From: JADGHX01 sp035760965
Lineage (GTDB): Bacteria; Pseudomonadota; Gammaproteobacteria; Steroidobacterales; Steroidobacteraceae
Direction: 5' to 3'
Length of the DNA stretch: 64,000 bases
Assembly (NCBI GenBank): GCA_035760965.1
Contig: DASTRY010000054.1
Span: 38,068-102,067 of the forward strand
Shown here: positions 54,697 to 63,824 of the stretch, piece by piece
Layout of the letters: each line of letters opens with the position of its first letter
How positions within the stretch are numbered: position 1 is the first letter of the stretch
Program-made: the position numbers and the translations under genes
Notes under the pieces: generated by a model
Told to the model about the DNA's origin: nothing
The model's database searches: none
Seen by the model: the letters and a program-made list of their open reading frames with translations, nothing else

Positions 54697-55686
54697 ATGC
54701 CTGTGCACAAATTGAGCGGCCGCTGGAAACTCGGGCTGGGCCTCGCGCTGCTGACTGCCGCGCTCTGGGGCATGCTGCCCGTTGCGCTCAGCATCGTGCT
54801 GCAGGCGGTCGATCCGTTCACGATCACGTGGTTCCGCTTTTTGACGGCGGCAATCGGGCTCGGCGTCATCCTCGCGCTGCTCGGCAGGCTGCCGCAGCTC
54901 GGCGCCATCGGCGGTCGCGGGTGGGCGTTGCTGCTCGTCGCGCTCGCCGGCCTGCTCGGCAATTTCGTGCTTTATCTCGTCGCGCTCACGTATGCGTCGC
55001 CGACGATCAACCAGGTCGTCACGCAGCTCTCGCCGATTCTGCTGATGCTGGGCGGCATCGTCGTTTTTCACGAGCGCTTCACGGTGCGCCAATGGCTCGG
55101 GTTCGTGCTGCTGCTGATCGGCCTGCCGCTATTTTTCAACGAGCGCTTGCCACTCCTCGTGCACATCGGCTCCGGCCTCGGGCACGGCGTTGCGCTCCTC
55201 GTGCTCGCCTCGCTCGTGTGGGCCATCTACGGCCTGGCGCAGAAATACCTGCTCCGGCGGATGCAGGCGCAGCAGGTGCTCGTGCTGCTCTACGCCGGCT
55301 CGACGCTTGCACTGTTGCCGTTTGCACATCCAGGCCGGATCGCCCACGTGAGCACCGTGCAGGCTTGGCTGCTCGCCTTCGCATGCGCCAACACTGTGCT
55401 CGCCTATGGCGCCTTCGCGGAGGCCCTGCGTCATTGGGAAGCATCGCGCGTCGGGGCAACGCTCACGCTGACACCGCTCTTCACGATCGCAACCATGTGG
55501 GTCGTCGAGCGCATTGCGCCGGGGCTCGTGCGCCCGGAGGAGCTGAACGTCCCCAGCCTGGTAGGTGCCGGCGTCGTGGTGGGCGGTTCGATGCTCTGCG
55601 CGCTCGGAAATCCCGCGCTGGCCGCACGGCCTGCTGCGAAAGCCGAGTTGAATCTCGGCGCGGATGAGACCAGCATCCGCAGCTAA
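54697..55686 (+). CDS. EamA family (DMT) transporter
   Basis: A 329-residue membrane protein with ten helices in two EamA halves (GLALLTAALWGMLPVALS for the first, VLASLVWAIYGLAQKYLLRR for the second). Members export or import small metabolites; the substrate is unknown. The ATG at 54697 is preferred to the TTG at 54691. No good Shine-Dalgarno is seen, and a strong hairpin ends six bases upstream. Confidence 0.87.
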   Translation: MPVHKLSGRWKLGLGLALLTAALWGMLPVALSIVLQAVDPFTITWFRFLTAAIGLGVILALLGRLPQLGAIGGRGWALLLVALAGLLGNFVLYLVALTYASPTINQVVTQLSPILLMLGGIVVFHERFTVRQWLGFVLLLIGLPLFFNERLPLLVHIGSGLGHGVALLVLASLVWAIYGLAQKYLLRRMQAQQVLVLLYAGSTLALLPFAHPGRIAHVSTVQAWLLAFACANTVLAYGAFAEALRHWEASRVGATLTLTPLFTIATMWVVERIAPGLVRPEELNVPSLVGAGVVVGGSMLCALGNPALAARPAAKAELNLGADETSIRS

Positions 55687-55717
55687 CGGCGGTCGTCGCC
55701 CGCTTGCCGCTCATGCC

Positions 55718-55918
55718 GTGACCCGACCCGATCCGGACCCGTTGCTCGCCCACGTCGAGGCCGAGGAGACCTGCGCTCGACGCCTGCGCTTGCGTATCTT
55801 TTTCGGCTCGTCGGAAGGCGTTGGTACGAGCTACGGGATGCACGACGCCGCGCAGACCAAGCGGCGCAGGCTCGTCGGAGCCGGTTCGTCGCGCGGCGCC
55901 GCGGAGAGACGCGCATGA
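55718..55918 (+). pseudogene. kdpD: KdpD sensor kinase remnant (N-terminal fragment only)
   Basis: Starting at GTG 55718, 66 codons translate to TRPDPDPLLAHVEAEETCAR and RLRLRIFFGSSEGVGTSYGM. This parallels the KdpD N-terminus, where the family has GRLKIFFGAAPGVGKTYAML. The Walker A Lys is replaced (GVGTSY for GVGKTY). The USP, membrane, GAF and histidine-kinase parts are absent: a stop follows after about 25 further residues. The stop overlaps the KdpE ATG in an ATGA, as in intact kdpDE operons. It is either a deletion relic or a coupling leader for kdpE. Confidence 0.72.
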
Positions 55919-56643
55919 CCCGGGCCATGCATCAGATACTCGTGGTGGAGGACGAGCCGGACATTCGCACCATCATCCGCGCGCTGCTCGACCGCGAAGG
56001 CTACCGCCTCGTCGAAGCGGCCACCGCCAAGCGCGGTGAGATCGAGGCGCGCACGCACAAGCCGGACCTGATCCTGCTCGATCTCGGCCTGCCCGATGCC
56101 GACGGCATCAGTGTGATCCGGCACGTGCGCGAGTACTCGCCCGTGCCGATCGTGGTGCTGTCGGCGCGCACGATGGAGGAGCAGAAGATCGCGGCGCTCG
56201 ACGCCGGCGCGGACGACTACGTCACGAAGCCATTCAGCGCGCCGGAGCTTCTGGCGCGTGTGCGCTCGGCGCTCCGTCGCAACGCGGCCGGCGGCGACCA
56301 GTCGCCCACGCTGCGTCTCGGCGCAATCACGCTCGACTTGGGGCAGCGCACGGCCAGGAACGGCGCGGGCGAGCTGCATCTCACGCCGCTCGAGTATCGC
56401 GTTCTCGGCTGTCTCGCGCGCAACGTCGGACTGATCGTCACGCAGAACCAGCTGGTGCGCGAGGTGTGGGGACCGGATCGCGTCGGCGATACGCGCAGCC
56501 TGCGAGTGGCGATGAAGAACCTGCGCCACAAGCTCGAGCCCGATCCACGCAAGCCGCGTTATCTCACGACCGAGGCCGGTCTCGGCTATCGCCTGCGCGT
56601 CGAGGAGGGCGGGCCGATGCCGGCGGAGCATACGCGGACCTAG
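55915..56643 (+). CDS. kdpE: KdpE-type response regulator (orphan)
   Basis: A 242-residue OmpR/PhoB-class regulator. The receiver domain has the acidic pair in VVEDEPDIR, the phospho-acceptor Asp in LILLDLGLPDADG and the Lys in YVTKPFSAPELLAR. The C-terminal winged helix ends in YLTTEAGLGYRL. LTPLEYRVLGCLARNVG and the order behind a KdpD fragment indicate KdpE, which controls the high-affinity K+ ATPase genes. No kdpFABC and no complete histidine kinase gene lie in the window. The ATG overlaps the KdpD fragment stop. Confidence 0.9.
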   Translation: MTRAMHQILVVEDEPDIRTIIRALLDREGYRLVEAATAKRGEIEARTHKPDLILLDLGLPDADGISVIRHVREYSPVPIVVLSARTMEEQKIAALDAGADDYVTKPFSAPELLARVRSALRRNAAGGDQSPTLRLGAITLDLGQRTARNGAGELHLTPLEYRVLGCLARNVGLIVTQNQLVREVWGPDRVGDTRSLRVAMKNLRHKLEPDPRKPRYLTTEAGLGYRLRVEEGGPMPAEHTRT

Positions 56644-57509
56644 CGCTCGGTCGGGAACTGCGCGATCGTCGTCTGGTAAGCGGTTTGCGCCGTCTTCTCG
56701 AGCGGCCAGGAGCGCAGCTCCTGCGAGAGCACTTCGATACCGATGGGGCCGGTGTAGTTCGAGCTCGGCAGCCGCGCGACAAAACCCTTCACGTCGAACT
56801 CCCCTTGGCCGCAGAGCTTGCGATGCGCCGTGGTCTCGGTGACGAGATCCATGCCGGGCGGTGTCTTCAGATAACCGTCGTTGATCTCGAGGCCGATGAA
56901 GTACTGCTTCGGAAAGCGCATCACCGCGTCGTACGGGATGTCGAGCTTCACGATGTGCCACAGGTCGAAGAGGATGCCGCCGTTCTTCTGGGCTGCGCCC
57001 TCGACCAGCCGCCGCGCGGCATCGAGCGACTCGATCACCGAGAAGGGCATGAGCTCGAACGCGATCCTGATGCCGCGCGCCGCCGCCTCGCGGCAGAGCT
57101 GACCGAACTCGTCGATCAGCCGCGGCATCGGGCAGGGCGTCTTGAAGAAGTCCCCCACCTTCAGGTGCCGCGCGCCGAGCGCCTCGCAGGCATCGAACAG
57201 GAGCTTCTTGCGCTGGTCCGCCGCCGTGCGGCGCTCGCCGGGCTCGAGAAAGAAGTCCGCGAGGAACTCGATCTCGATGTACTTCATGCCGTTCGCGTCG
57301 AGGATGCGCTTCATCTCCGGGAAGGTGTAGCGCTTCAGGACGTGCTCGATGTCGGCGTGCCACAGGCCCACGCCCTTGAAGCCGGCGCGCGCCGCGGCTT
57401 CGATGCGTTCGCGAAACTCGAACGTGCTGTATTCCTTGTCGGTGTGCGGCAGGGCGCCGCCGGACAGAGTCCAGTAGGACGCGATCAGTTCGACGTTCGG
57501 TGCGGGCAT
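56640..57509 (-). CDS. Sugar phosphate isomerase/epimerase family TIM-barrel protein
   Basis: A 289-residue AP-endonuclease-2-type TIM barrel. Candidate metal ligands are Glu in IEIEFLADFF, Glu in IAFELMPFS, Asp/His in ILFDLWHIVK and the late Glu in IGIEVLSQELR. The family includes sugar isomerases, inosose dehydratases and 3-dehydroshikimate dehydratase-like enzymes. The last would produce protocatechuate, but I cannot assign it. Its 3' end overlaps the convergent kdpE by four bases. Confidence 0.82.
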   Translation of the reverse strand: MPAPNVELIASYWTLSGGALPHTDKEYSTFEFRERIEAAARAGFKGVGLWHADIEHVLKRYTFPEMKRILDANGMKYIEIEFLADFFLEPGERRTAADQRKKLLFDACEALGARHLKVGDFFKTPCPMPRLIDEFGQLCREAAARGIRIAFELMPFSVIESLDAARRLVEGAAQKNGGILFDLWHIVKLDIPYDAVMRFPKQYFIGLEINDGYLKTPPGMDLVTETTAHRKLCGQGEFDVKGFVARLPSSNYTGPIGIEVLSQELRSWPLEKTAQTAYQTTIAQFPTER

Positions 57510-57623
57510 CGGCAGTCCTCTCGCGAGAGGCGCCGATCATAACCTCACTCCCCGCGCGCCTGAAATGCAGCGCCACGCGCGTGTCCGCATGCGCTCCGGC
57601 GAGCGGCGACTCGCCGCGAACGA

Positions 57624-59708
57624 CTAGTGTTCGGTCGGCGTCGTCGCCGCGCGAGCGCGCCGGCGGCGCAAAGCCACAGGTTGGCCGACCGCCGTGCCCT
57701 GCGCGTAGTCGACACCGGCTGCCGCCAGCTCGCGCAGCTGTTCGCGCGTGCCGACCGAGTCCATGATCGTCGCGCGCCCGAGTGCGCGATTGATCTGATG
57801 CAGGGAGCGCAGGAGCGTCGCGCCGACGCGCTTGCCGCCGCCTTCCGTGATGGCCGGATAGTCGAGCTTCACGAACGAGACCGGCAGGGATTTCAGATAG
57901 GCGAACGAGGAGATGCCGCGCCCGAAGCCGTCGAGCGTGAAGCCGAAGCCCTGCGCGCCGAGCTCGTGCACCAACTCGCTCACCTGCGGCAGGCACGAGC
58001 CGAGCGCCTGCTCTTCGATCTCGAGCCCGAGATGCGCGGGCTGCACGCCGTGCGCGCGCGCCGTTTCGCCGATGAAGTCCGCGAGGTCTTCGTCCTCGAA
58101 CGAGGCCCGCGTCAGGTTGAGAAACCAGCGATCGACCTGCGGATTGGCGTGCTGATGGCGCGCGATCCAGCGGCACGAGGCCTCGATGCTCCAGCGGTCG
58201 ACCTTGCGGGCGAGCGTCGGATGGTCGCTCGCCAGATCGCCGAGCGAGAGCACCTCGGGCTCGCGCGAGTCGCCCTCGATCTGGATGACGATTTCATAGT
58301 GCGCGTGCGCGCGCCGATCGCGAATCGGTGCGATCCGCTGCGCCTGCAGCCGCAGCTCATCGGCTTCGAGCGCGCGGCTGACGATGAGCCCGAGCTGTCG
58401 CGCCCGGCCGAGTCGCGCGTTGGTGCTGCCCTCGCTGGTGAAGAGCTTCACCGCACCGCCGCCTTGCGCTTTCGCGTCGTAGCATGCCATGTCGGCACGC
58501 TCGAGGAACGTGAGCCACGTGGAATCCGCGCCCGAGCCCATGCCGATGCCGAGGCTCGCGCGTGCCGCGAGCGTCTGGCCGGCCCAGATGAACGGCTCGC
58601 TTTCCAGCGCCTTCAACATGGCGTGCGCGACGCGCAGGGCGCTTTCGTCGCTCGTGCGCTCGAGCAGCACGATGAACTCGTCGCCGCCGAAGCGCGCGAT
58701 GAGATCGCCTGCGCGCACCGACTTGCGCAAGGCGGAGCTCACGTGCCGCAGGAAGTCGTCGCCGGCGCGATGGCCGAGACGATCGTTGATCTTCTTGAAG
58801 CCGTCGAGATCGATCATGACGACCGCGAGGGTGCTGCGATCGATCGCCGCGTTCTGCAGCGCCGATTGCATGCGCCGCTCCATCTCGCGCCGATTCAGCA
58901 ACCCGGTCAGCGCATCGTGGCTCGCTTCGTACGACCACTGCCGCGCCCGCTTGTGCGCGGCCGTGACATCCGCGATCGTGCCTTCGAAATAGAGCGGCAC
59001 ACCGCGCGAGTCGCGTACCAGGCGTGCGCTGTGCAGCACGACGAGCCGCTCGCCGTTCTTGTTCCGCAGCGTCGTCTCGCGGCTGCGAATCTCGCCGCTC
59101 GCTTCGAGCTCGCGGCGCCAGTTGAGGTGATCTTCGTAATTCGCGCAGATGTCCGTGCCGAAATCGAGCTTCAGCACCTCGTCCTCGCTCTCGTAGCCGA
59201 GGAGCGTGACGAACGCGGGATTGATGGTGATGAGCTTGTCGTCGCAGGTGGCCTGATAGACGCCCGCGGCCGTGCTCTCGAACATGGTCCGGTAACGCGC
59301 CTCGGACGCGCGCAGCGCGAGCACCGTGTGCGTGCGCTCGAAGGCGAGGCGCAGCACCTTATCGAGGATCGAGGCGCTGAGCTCGTCCTTGATCAGGTAG
59401 TCGAGCGCGCCGCGCCGCGTCGCTTCGCTGCCCGTCTCTTCCTGATGACGGTCGACGAGCACGATGATCGGCACCGTGCCCGCCTTGCTCTGAAAGCGCA
59501 GAAACGCCGGCAGGTCATGCCCATCGGGCAGGGCCAGATCGAGAATCGCGGCGGCGTACTTGTCCGCGGCGAGCCGGGCGATGCCTTCGGCCAGGGTGTG
59601 CGCGTGCGCGACGGCGTAGTTGCGGGCGCGGAGCTGCTCCAGAGCTCGCGCGGCCGGGCCGGGTTCCTGGCGGGCGTCTTCGATCAGTAAAATCGAGCCG
59701 TCGCTCAT
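57624..59708 (-). CDS. REC-PAS-GGDEF-EAL protein with a degenerate EAL domain
   Basis: A 694-residue signalling protein. The receiver domain (about 1-120) has IED, the phospho-acceptor in ILDLALPDG and a Lys in YLIKDE. A PAS domain (about 135-255) follows. The GGDEF domain (about 260-425) has the full RFGGDEFIVLL motif and the inhibitory-site RAGD five residues before it, so it probably makes cyclic di-GMP. The EAL domain has lost key residues: EAL reads EIV, DDFGTG reads DGFGRG and the AEGVE motif reads MDSVG. It is therefore probably not a working phosphodiesterase. The start is the ATG at 59708. Confidence 0.9.
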   Translation of the reverse strand: MSDGSILLIEDARQEPGPAARALEQLRARNYAVAHAHTLAEGIARLAADKYAAAILDLALPDGHDLPAFLRFQSKAGTVPIIVLVDRHQEETGSEATRRGALDYLIKDELSASILDKVLRLAFERTHTVLALRASEARYRTMFESTAAGVYQATCDDKLITINPAFVTLLGYESEDEVLKLDFGTDICANYEDHLNWRRELEASGEIRSRETTLRNKNGERLVVLHSARLVRDSRGVPLYFEGTIADVTAAHKRARQWSYEASHDALTGLLNRREMERRMQSALQNAAIDRSTLAVVMIDLDGFKKINDRLGHRAGDDFLRHVSSALRKSVRAGDLIARFGGDEFIVLLERTSDESALRVAHAMLKALESEPFIWAGQTLAARASLGIGMGSGADSTWLTFLERADMACYDAKAQGGGAVKLFTSEGSTNARLGRARQLGLIVSRALEADELRLQAQRIAPIRDRRAHAHYEIVIQIEGDSREPEVLSLGDLASDHPTLARKVDRWSIEASCRWIARHQHANPQVDRWFLNLTRASFEDEDLADFIGETARAHGVQPAHLGLEIEEQALGSCLPQVSELVHELGAQGFGFTLDGFGRGISSFAYLKSLPVSFVKLDYPAITEGGGKRVGATLLRSLHQINRALGRATIMDSVGTREQLRELAAAGVDYAQGTAVGQPVALRRRRARAATTPTEH

Positions 59709-59991
59709 GAGGTGGGCAGAGGTGACCGGGGCACAGTGGCCGGCAGGATATGGCCCGCGCCGGGGCGCGGGCGGGACGTGGTTGGCATTTGCGCGAAGCC
59801 CACGCTGGCGCACCCCAAATCGGAGCGCCGCGCCCGGGCAGGTGCCGTCCGACCCGTGCACGGCAGGCCCGGCCGGCCTTTCCCTGTCAGTCGATGCGCA
59901 TCTCTTCCTTGGTAGAGTCCCCCACGCACCGGTTGAGGCGAGATCGCACCCCGCGCTCGACCCCCGTCGTACTCGTTTTCTGGAGGCTCCC

Positions 59992-61512
59992 GTGAACGCT
60001 GTTCCGCAATCCACGATTGCTGCCCAGCCGGCTCCCTCGCCGGCCGTGGCGAATTTTCTGAAACGTGCGCCCCGTCTGCTGATCGGGGGCGAATGGGTGG
60101 AGTCGAAGTCGCAGAGCCGCATCCCCGTGATGGATCCGGCCACGGGCCGCGAGATCGCGTCGGTGCCCGATGCGAACGCGGCCGACGTCGACCGGGCCGT
60201 CGCCGCGGCGCGCGCCGCGTTCGAGCAGGGTCCCTGGGCGGACATGCTGCCGGCGCAGCGCGAGGCGCTGCTCTGGAAGCTGTCCGATCTCATCGAGAAG
60301 AACACCGATGAGCTCGCCGAGCTCGAGAGCGTCAACAACGGCAAGACCAAATTCATGGCGACCGTCGTCGATGTCGCCGGCACCCGCGACTATTTTCGGT
60401 ACATGGCCGGGTGGGCGACCAAGATCGAGGGCGCAACCTTCCAGACCTCGATTCACGGGCCGCCGGGCACGAAGTTCCACACGTACTACACGCGCGAGCC
60501 GGTCGGCGTCGTGGCGGCCATCGTGCCGTGGAACTTCCCGCTCGCGATGGCGGCGTGGAAGCTCGGGCCGGCGCTCGCGACGGGCTGCACGGTGGTGCTG
60601 AAGCCCGCGGAGCAGACGCCGCTCACGGCGCTGCGGCTCGGCGAGCTGATCATCGAGGCGGGCTTCCCGCCGGGTGTCGTGAACATCCTGACCGGCAACG
60701 GCGAGACGACGGGCGCCGCGCTCGTCGCGCATCCGGGCGTCGACAAGGTGGCGTTCACCGGCTCGACCCAGGTCGGCAAGATCATCAACAAGTCCGCGAC
60801 GGATACGTTGAAGCGCGTGTCGCTCGAGCTCGGCGGCAAGTCGCCGGTCATCGTGTTTCCGGATGTCGATCTCAACAACGTCGTCGGCGGCGCGGCCAAC
60901 GCAATCTTCTTCAACTCCGGGCAGGTGTGCACGGCGGGCTCGCGGCTCTTCGCGCACAAGAGCGTGTTCGACAAGGTCGTCGAAGGCGTGAGCGCCGCCG
61001 CGAGCTCGATCAAGCTCGGGCCGGGGCTCGATCCGCAGACGCAGATGGGGCCGCTCGTCTCGCGCGAGCAGCAGGAGCGCGTGCTCGGATACATCGATGC
61101 GGGCCGCCGCGAAGGCGCGTCGATCACGGTGGGCGGGGAGGCGCCCGCGCACGAGGGCTACTTCGTGAAGCCGACCGTGATGGTGAACGTGAAGCCCGAC
61201 ATGAAGGTCGTGCGCGAGGAGATCTTCGGGCCGGTGCTCGTCGCGCAGCGCTTCGAGGACATCAACGAGATCGCCGCGATGGCGAACGATACGCCCTACG
61301 GCCTGGCCGCGAGCGTGTGGTCGAACGACGTGCGTACGGTGAACCGGATCGTGCCGAAGCTTCGTGCGGGCACCGTCTGGGTGAACTGCCACAACTTCGT
61401 CGATCCGAACATGCCGTTCGGCGGCTTCAAGCAGTCGGGCTTCGGGCGCGAGCACGGACGCGTGGTGTTGGACATGTACACGGAAGTGAAGTCCGTGTGC
61501 ATGATGATTTGA
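59992..61512 (+). CDS. Aldehyde dehydrogenase (phenylacetaldehyde/betaine-aldehyde type)
   Basis: A 506-residue aldehyde dehydrogenase. VVAAIVPWNFPLAMAAWKLG binds the cofactor, the general base is in SLELGGKSPVIVF and the nucleophilic Cys in FNSGQVCTAGSR. The C-terminal MPFGGFKQSGFGREHG is typical of the NAD-dependent group that oxidises aliphatic and phenyl aldehydes. GTG at 59992 has GGAGG seven bases in front. It precedes a PQQ alcohol dehydrogenase gene, so alcohol-to-aldehyde-to-acid oxidation by the pair is a sensible inference, although a terminator lies between them. Confidence 0.9.
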   Translation: MNAVPQSTIAAQPAPSPAVANFLKRAPRLLIGGEWVESKSQSRIPVMDPATGREIASVPDANAADVDRAVAAARAAFEQGPWADMLPAQREALLWKLSDLIEKNTDELAELESVNNGKTKFMATVVDVAGTRDYFRYMAGWATKIEGATFQTSIHGPPGTKFHTYYTREPVGVVAAIVPWNFPLAMAAWKLGPALATGCTVVLKPAEQTPLTALRLGELIIEAGFPPGVVNILTGNGETTGAALVAHPGVDKVAFTGSTQVGKIINKSATDTLKRVSLELGGKSPVIVFPDVDLNNVVGGAANAIFFNSGQVCTAGSRLFAHKSVFDKVVEGVSAAASSIKLGPGLDPQTQMGPLVSREQQERVLGYIDAGRREGASITVGGEAPAHEGYFVKPTVMVNVKPDMKVVREEIFGPVLVAQRFEDINEIAAMANDTPYGLAASVWSNDVRTVNRIVPKLRAGTVWVNCHNFVDPNMPFGGFKQSGFGREHGRVVLDMYTEVKSVCMMI

Positions 61513-61528
61513 GCTGAGTAGACAGTGA

Positions 61529-61565
61529 ATCGGGGTCGGCGTGCGCTGCGCGCCGGCCCCTTCGT
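61529..61565 (+). terminator. Rho-independent terminator after the aldehyde dehydrogenase gene
   Basis: GGGGTCGGCG (61529-61538) pairs with CGCCGGCCCC (61548-61557) with one G-U pair, forming a 10-bp stem. It is followed by TTCGTTT. It lies 16 bases after the stop codon and 20 bases before the next ATG. Confidence 0.7.
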
Positions 61566-61577
61566 TTGGGGGTCTTC

Positions 61578-63761
61578 ATGAGTTCGCTGCGACTGCTCGT
61601 CATGAGCATGCTGGGCCTTCTCTTGGCTGCGTGTGGGCGTGGAACGGACGGCACCGCCGCTTCCGCAGGCGCGGCACCCAAGGCTGCCGGCGCGGCGCAG
61701 GTCGACGCGGCACGGCTCGTCGCCGCGAGCGCGGCCGACGGCAAGGACGCCGGCAATTGGTTGAGCTACGGCCGCACTTACGATGAGCAGCGCTTCAGTC
61801 CGCTGAAGCAGATCGACGCGAGCACCGTCTCCAATCTGAAGCTCGCGTGGCACTACGATCTCGATACTGCGCATCGCGTGCAGGAGGCGACGCCGCTCGT
61901 CATCGACGGCGTGATGTACGTGTCGAGCGCGTGGAGCAAGGTGTTCGCACTGGACGCGGCGACGGGCAAAGAGCTCTGGAAGTACGACCCGAAGGTCCCC
62001 GGCACGGCGGGCGTCAACGCCTGCTGCGACGTCGGGAATCGAGGCGTCGCCGCGTGGAACGGCAAGATCTACGTCGGTACGCTCGATGGCCGTCTCGTCG
62101 CGCTCGACGCGGCCACGGGCAAGGTCGTCTGGGAAAAGATGACGGTCGACGCAGGGACCCGCTACACGATCACCGGCGCGCCGCGCGTCGCTAAGGGCAA
62201 AGTCCTCATCGGCAACGGCGGTGCCGAGATGGGTGTGCGCGGCTACGTGTCGGCATACGACGCGGAGACCGGCGAGCTCGCGTGGCGCTTCTACACGGTG
62301 CCGGGCGATCCGGCGAAAGGCTTCGAATCGCCCGCGCTCGAGAAGGCCGCGCAGACGTGGCAAGGCGAGTGGTGGAAGCTCGGTGGCGGCGGCACCGTGT
62401 GGGATTCCATCGTGTACGACCCGAAGCTCGATCTCGTGTACATCGGGGTCGGCAACGGCTCTCCGTGGAATCACTCGATTCGCAGCCCTGGCGGCGGCGA
62501 CAATCTCTTCCTGTCGTCGATCGTCGCGTTGCGCGCCGACACCGGTGAGTACGTCTGGCACTATCAGACGACGCCCGGCGAGAGCTGGGATTTCACGGCG
62601 ACGCAGCCGCTGATGCTGGCGCAGCTGCAGATCGGCGATCGCATGCGCGACGTGATCATGCAGGCGCCGAAGAACGGCTTCTTCTACGTGCTGGATCGCG
62701 CCACCGGCGAATTGCTGTCCGCGCAGGCGATGGTGCCGATGACCTGGGCCACCGGTATCGATATGAGGACGGGACGGCCGATCGAGAATCCCGCCGCGCG
62801 TTACGACCAGACCGGCAAGCCGTTCGTGTCGCTTCCCGGCCCGATGGGTGCGCACAGCTGGCAGCCGATGTCGTTCAGCCCGTCGACCGGGCTCGTGTAC
62901 GTGCCGATGAACGACGCGGCGTTCGTGTACATCCCGGACATGAAGTTCGCGCCGACGCCTTTGAGCTTCAACGTCGGGGTCGATTTCGGCAGCGGCTCGT
63001 TGCCGATCACCGATGAGAAGGCGATGGCGCAGGTGAAAGCAGGCACGAAGGGACACCTCTCGGCCTGGGACCCCATTGCGCAGAAGGAAGTCTGGCGCGT
63101 GGACTACGAGCATCCGTGGAACAGCGGCACGCTCGCGACGGCCGGCGGCCTGGTTTTTCAGGGCACGAGCGAGGGCCAGCTCAACGCATACCAGGCGGAC
63201 AGCGGCGCGAAGCTGTGGTCCGCCGAGACGCAAGCCGGCGTCGTGGCCGCGCCGATCTCCTACGAAGTGAATGGCGAGCAATACATCGCCGTCGAAGTGG
63301 GTTGGGGCGGCGCGTATGCGTTGGCGGCCGGGCCACTCGCGCTCGACTCGCACGGGACCGGCAATTTCCCCCGCGTGCTCGCTTTCAAGTTGAACGGCAC
63401 GGACGCGCTGCCCGCCGCACCGGCGCCGGCGCCGCGCAAGCTGATGCCGCCGCCGAATACGGCCAAGGCGAGTGTTGTGGCCACTGGCAAAGCGAAGTAC
63501 CACCGGTTCTGCGGGACGTGTCACGGCGACAGCGCGGTGAGCGGTGGCGTGCTGCCGGACTTGCGCTACTCCTCCGCGCTCAGCAACGAGAACCTGTGGA
63601 AGCAGATCGTGCACGACGGCGCGCTGCAGACGCAGGGGATGGTGTCGTTTGCGTCCGTGCTGAACGAAGGGGACATCGATGCGATACGTGCGTATGTGAT
63701 CGCGCGAGCGAACGAGGACGCTGCGAAGGAACGGCTGGCCCAGGGGACGACCCGGAACTGA
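61578..63761 (+). CDS. PQQ-dependent quinohemoprotein dehydrogenase, lipoprotein
   Basis: A 727-residue enzyme. A lipoprotein signal (GLLLAAC, Cys at residue 19) is followed by an eight-bladed PQQ propeller with repeats such as ALDAATGKELWKYDP and ALDAATGKVVWEK. The vicinal Cys pair (VNACCDVG, near residue 147) is that of type I/II alcohol dehydrogenases. A C-terminal cytochrome c domain with heme motif CGTCHG lies near residue 645. It should oxidise an alcohol in the periplasm and pass electrons through PQQ and heme to the respiratory chain. The substrate is unknown. Being lipid-anchored is less common than a cleaved signal peptide in this family. Confidence 0.92.
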   Translation: MSSLRLLVMSMLGLLLAACGRGTDGTAASAGAAPKAAGAAQVDAARLVAASAADGKDAGNWLSYGRTYDEQRFSPLKQIDASTVSNLKLAWHYDLDTAHRVQEATPLVIDGVMYVSSAWSKVFALDAATGKELWKYDPKVPGTAGVNACCDVGNRGVAAWNGKIYVGTLDGRLVALDAATGKVVWEKMTVDAGTRYTITGAPRVAKGKVLIGNGGAEMGVRGYVSAYDAETGELAWRFYTVPGDPAKGFESPALEKAAQTWQGEWWKLGGGGTVWDSIVYDPKLDLVYIGVGNGSPWNHSIRSPGGGDNLFLSSIVALRADTGEYVWHYQTTPGESWDFTATQPLMLAQLQIGDRMRDVIMQAPKNGFFYVLDRATGELLSAQAMVPMTWATGIDMRTGRPIENPAARYDQTGKPFVSLPGPMGAHSWQPMSFSPSTGLVYVPMNDAAFVYIPDMKFAPTPLSFNVGVDFGSGSLPITDEKAMAQVKAGTKGHLSAWDPIAQKEVWRVDYEHPWNSGTLATAGGLVFQGTSEGQLNAYQADSGAKLWSAETQAGVVAAPISYEVNGEQYIAVEVGWGGAYALAAGPLALDSHGTGNFPRVLAFKLNGTDALPAAPAPAPRKLMPPPNTAKASVVATGKAKYHRFCGTCHGDSAVSGGVLPDLRYSSALSNENLWKQIVHDGALQTQGMVSFASVLNEGDIDAIRAYVIARANEDAAKERLAQGTTRN

Positions 63762-63785
63762 TCCAGGGGGACTGATTCGCTGCAC

Positions 63786-63816
63786 GCCGGTTGCGGCAGC
63801 CTTCCGCCGCACCGGC
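63786..63816 (+). terminator. Imperfect hairpin after the PQQ dehydrogenase gene
   Basis: GCCGGT-TGCGGC pairs with GCCGCA-CCGGC with one unpaired base, around an 8-base loop, 24 bases after the stop. There is no T-run. Confidence 0.4.
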
Positions 63817-63824
63817 CGGTCGCC

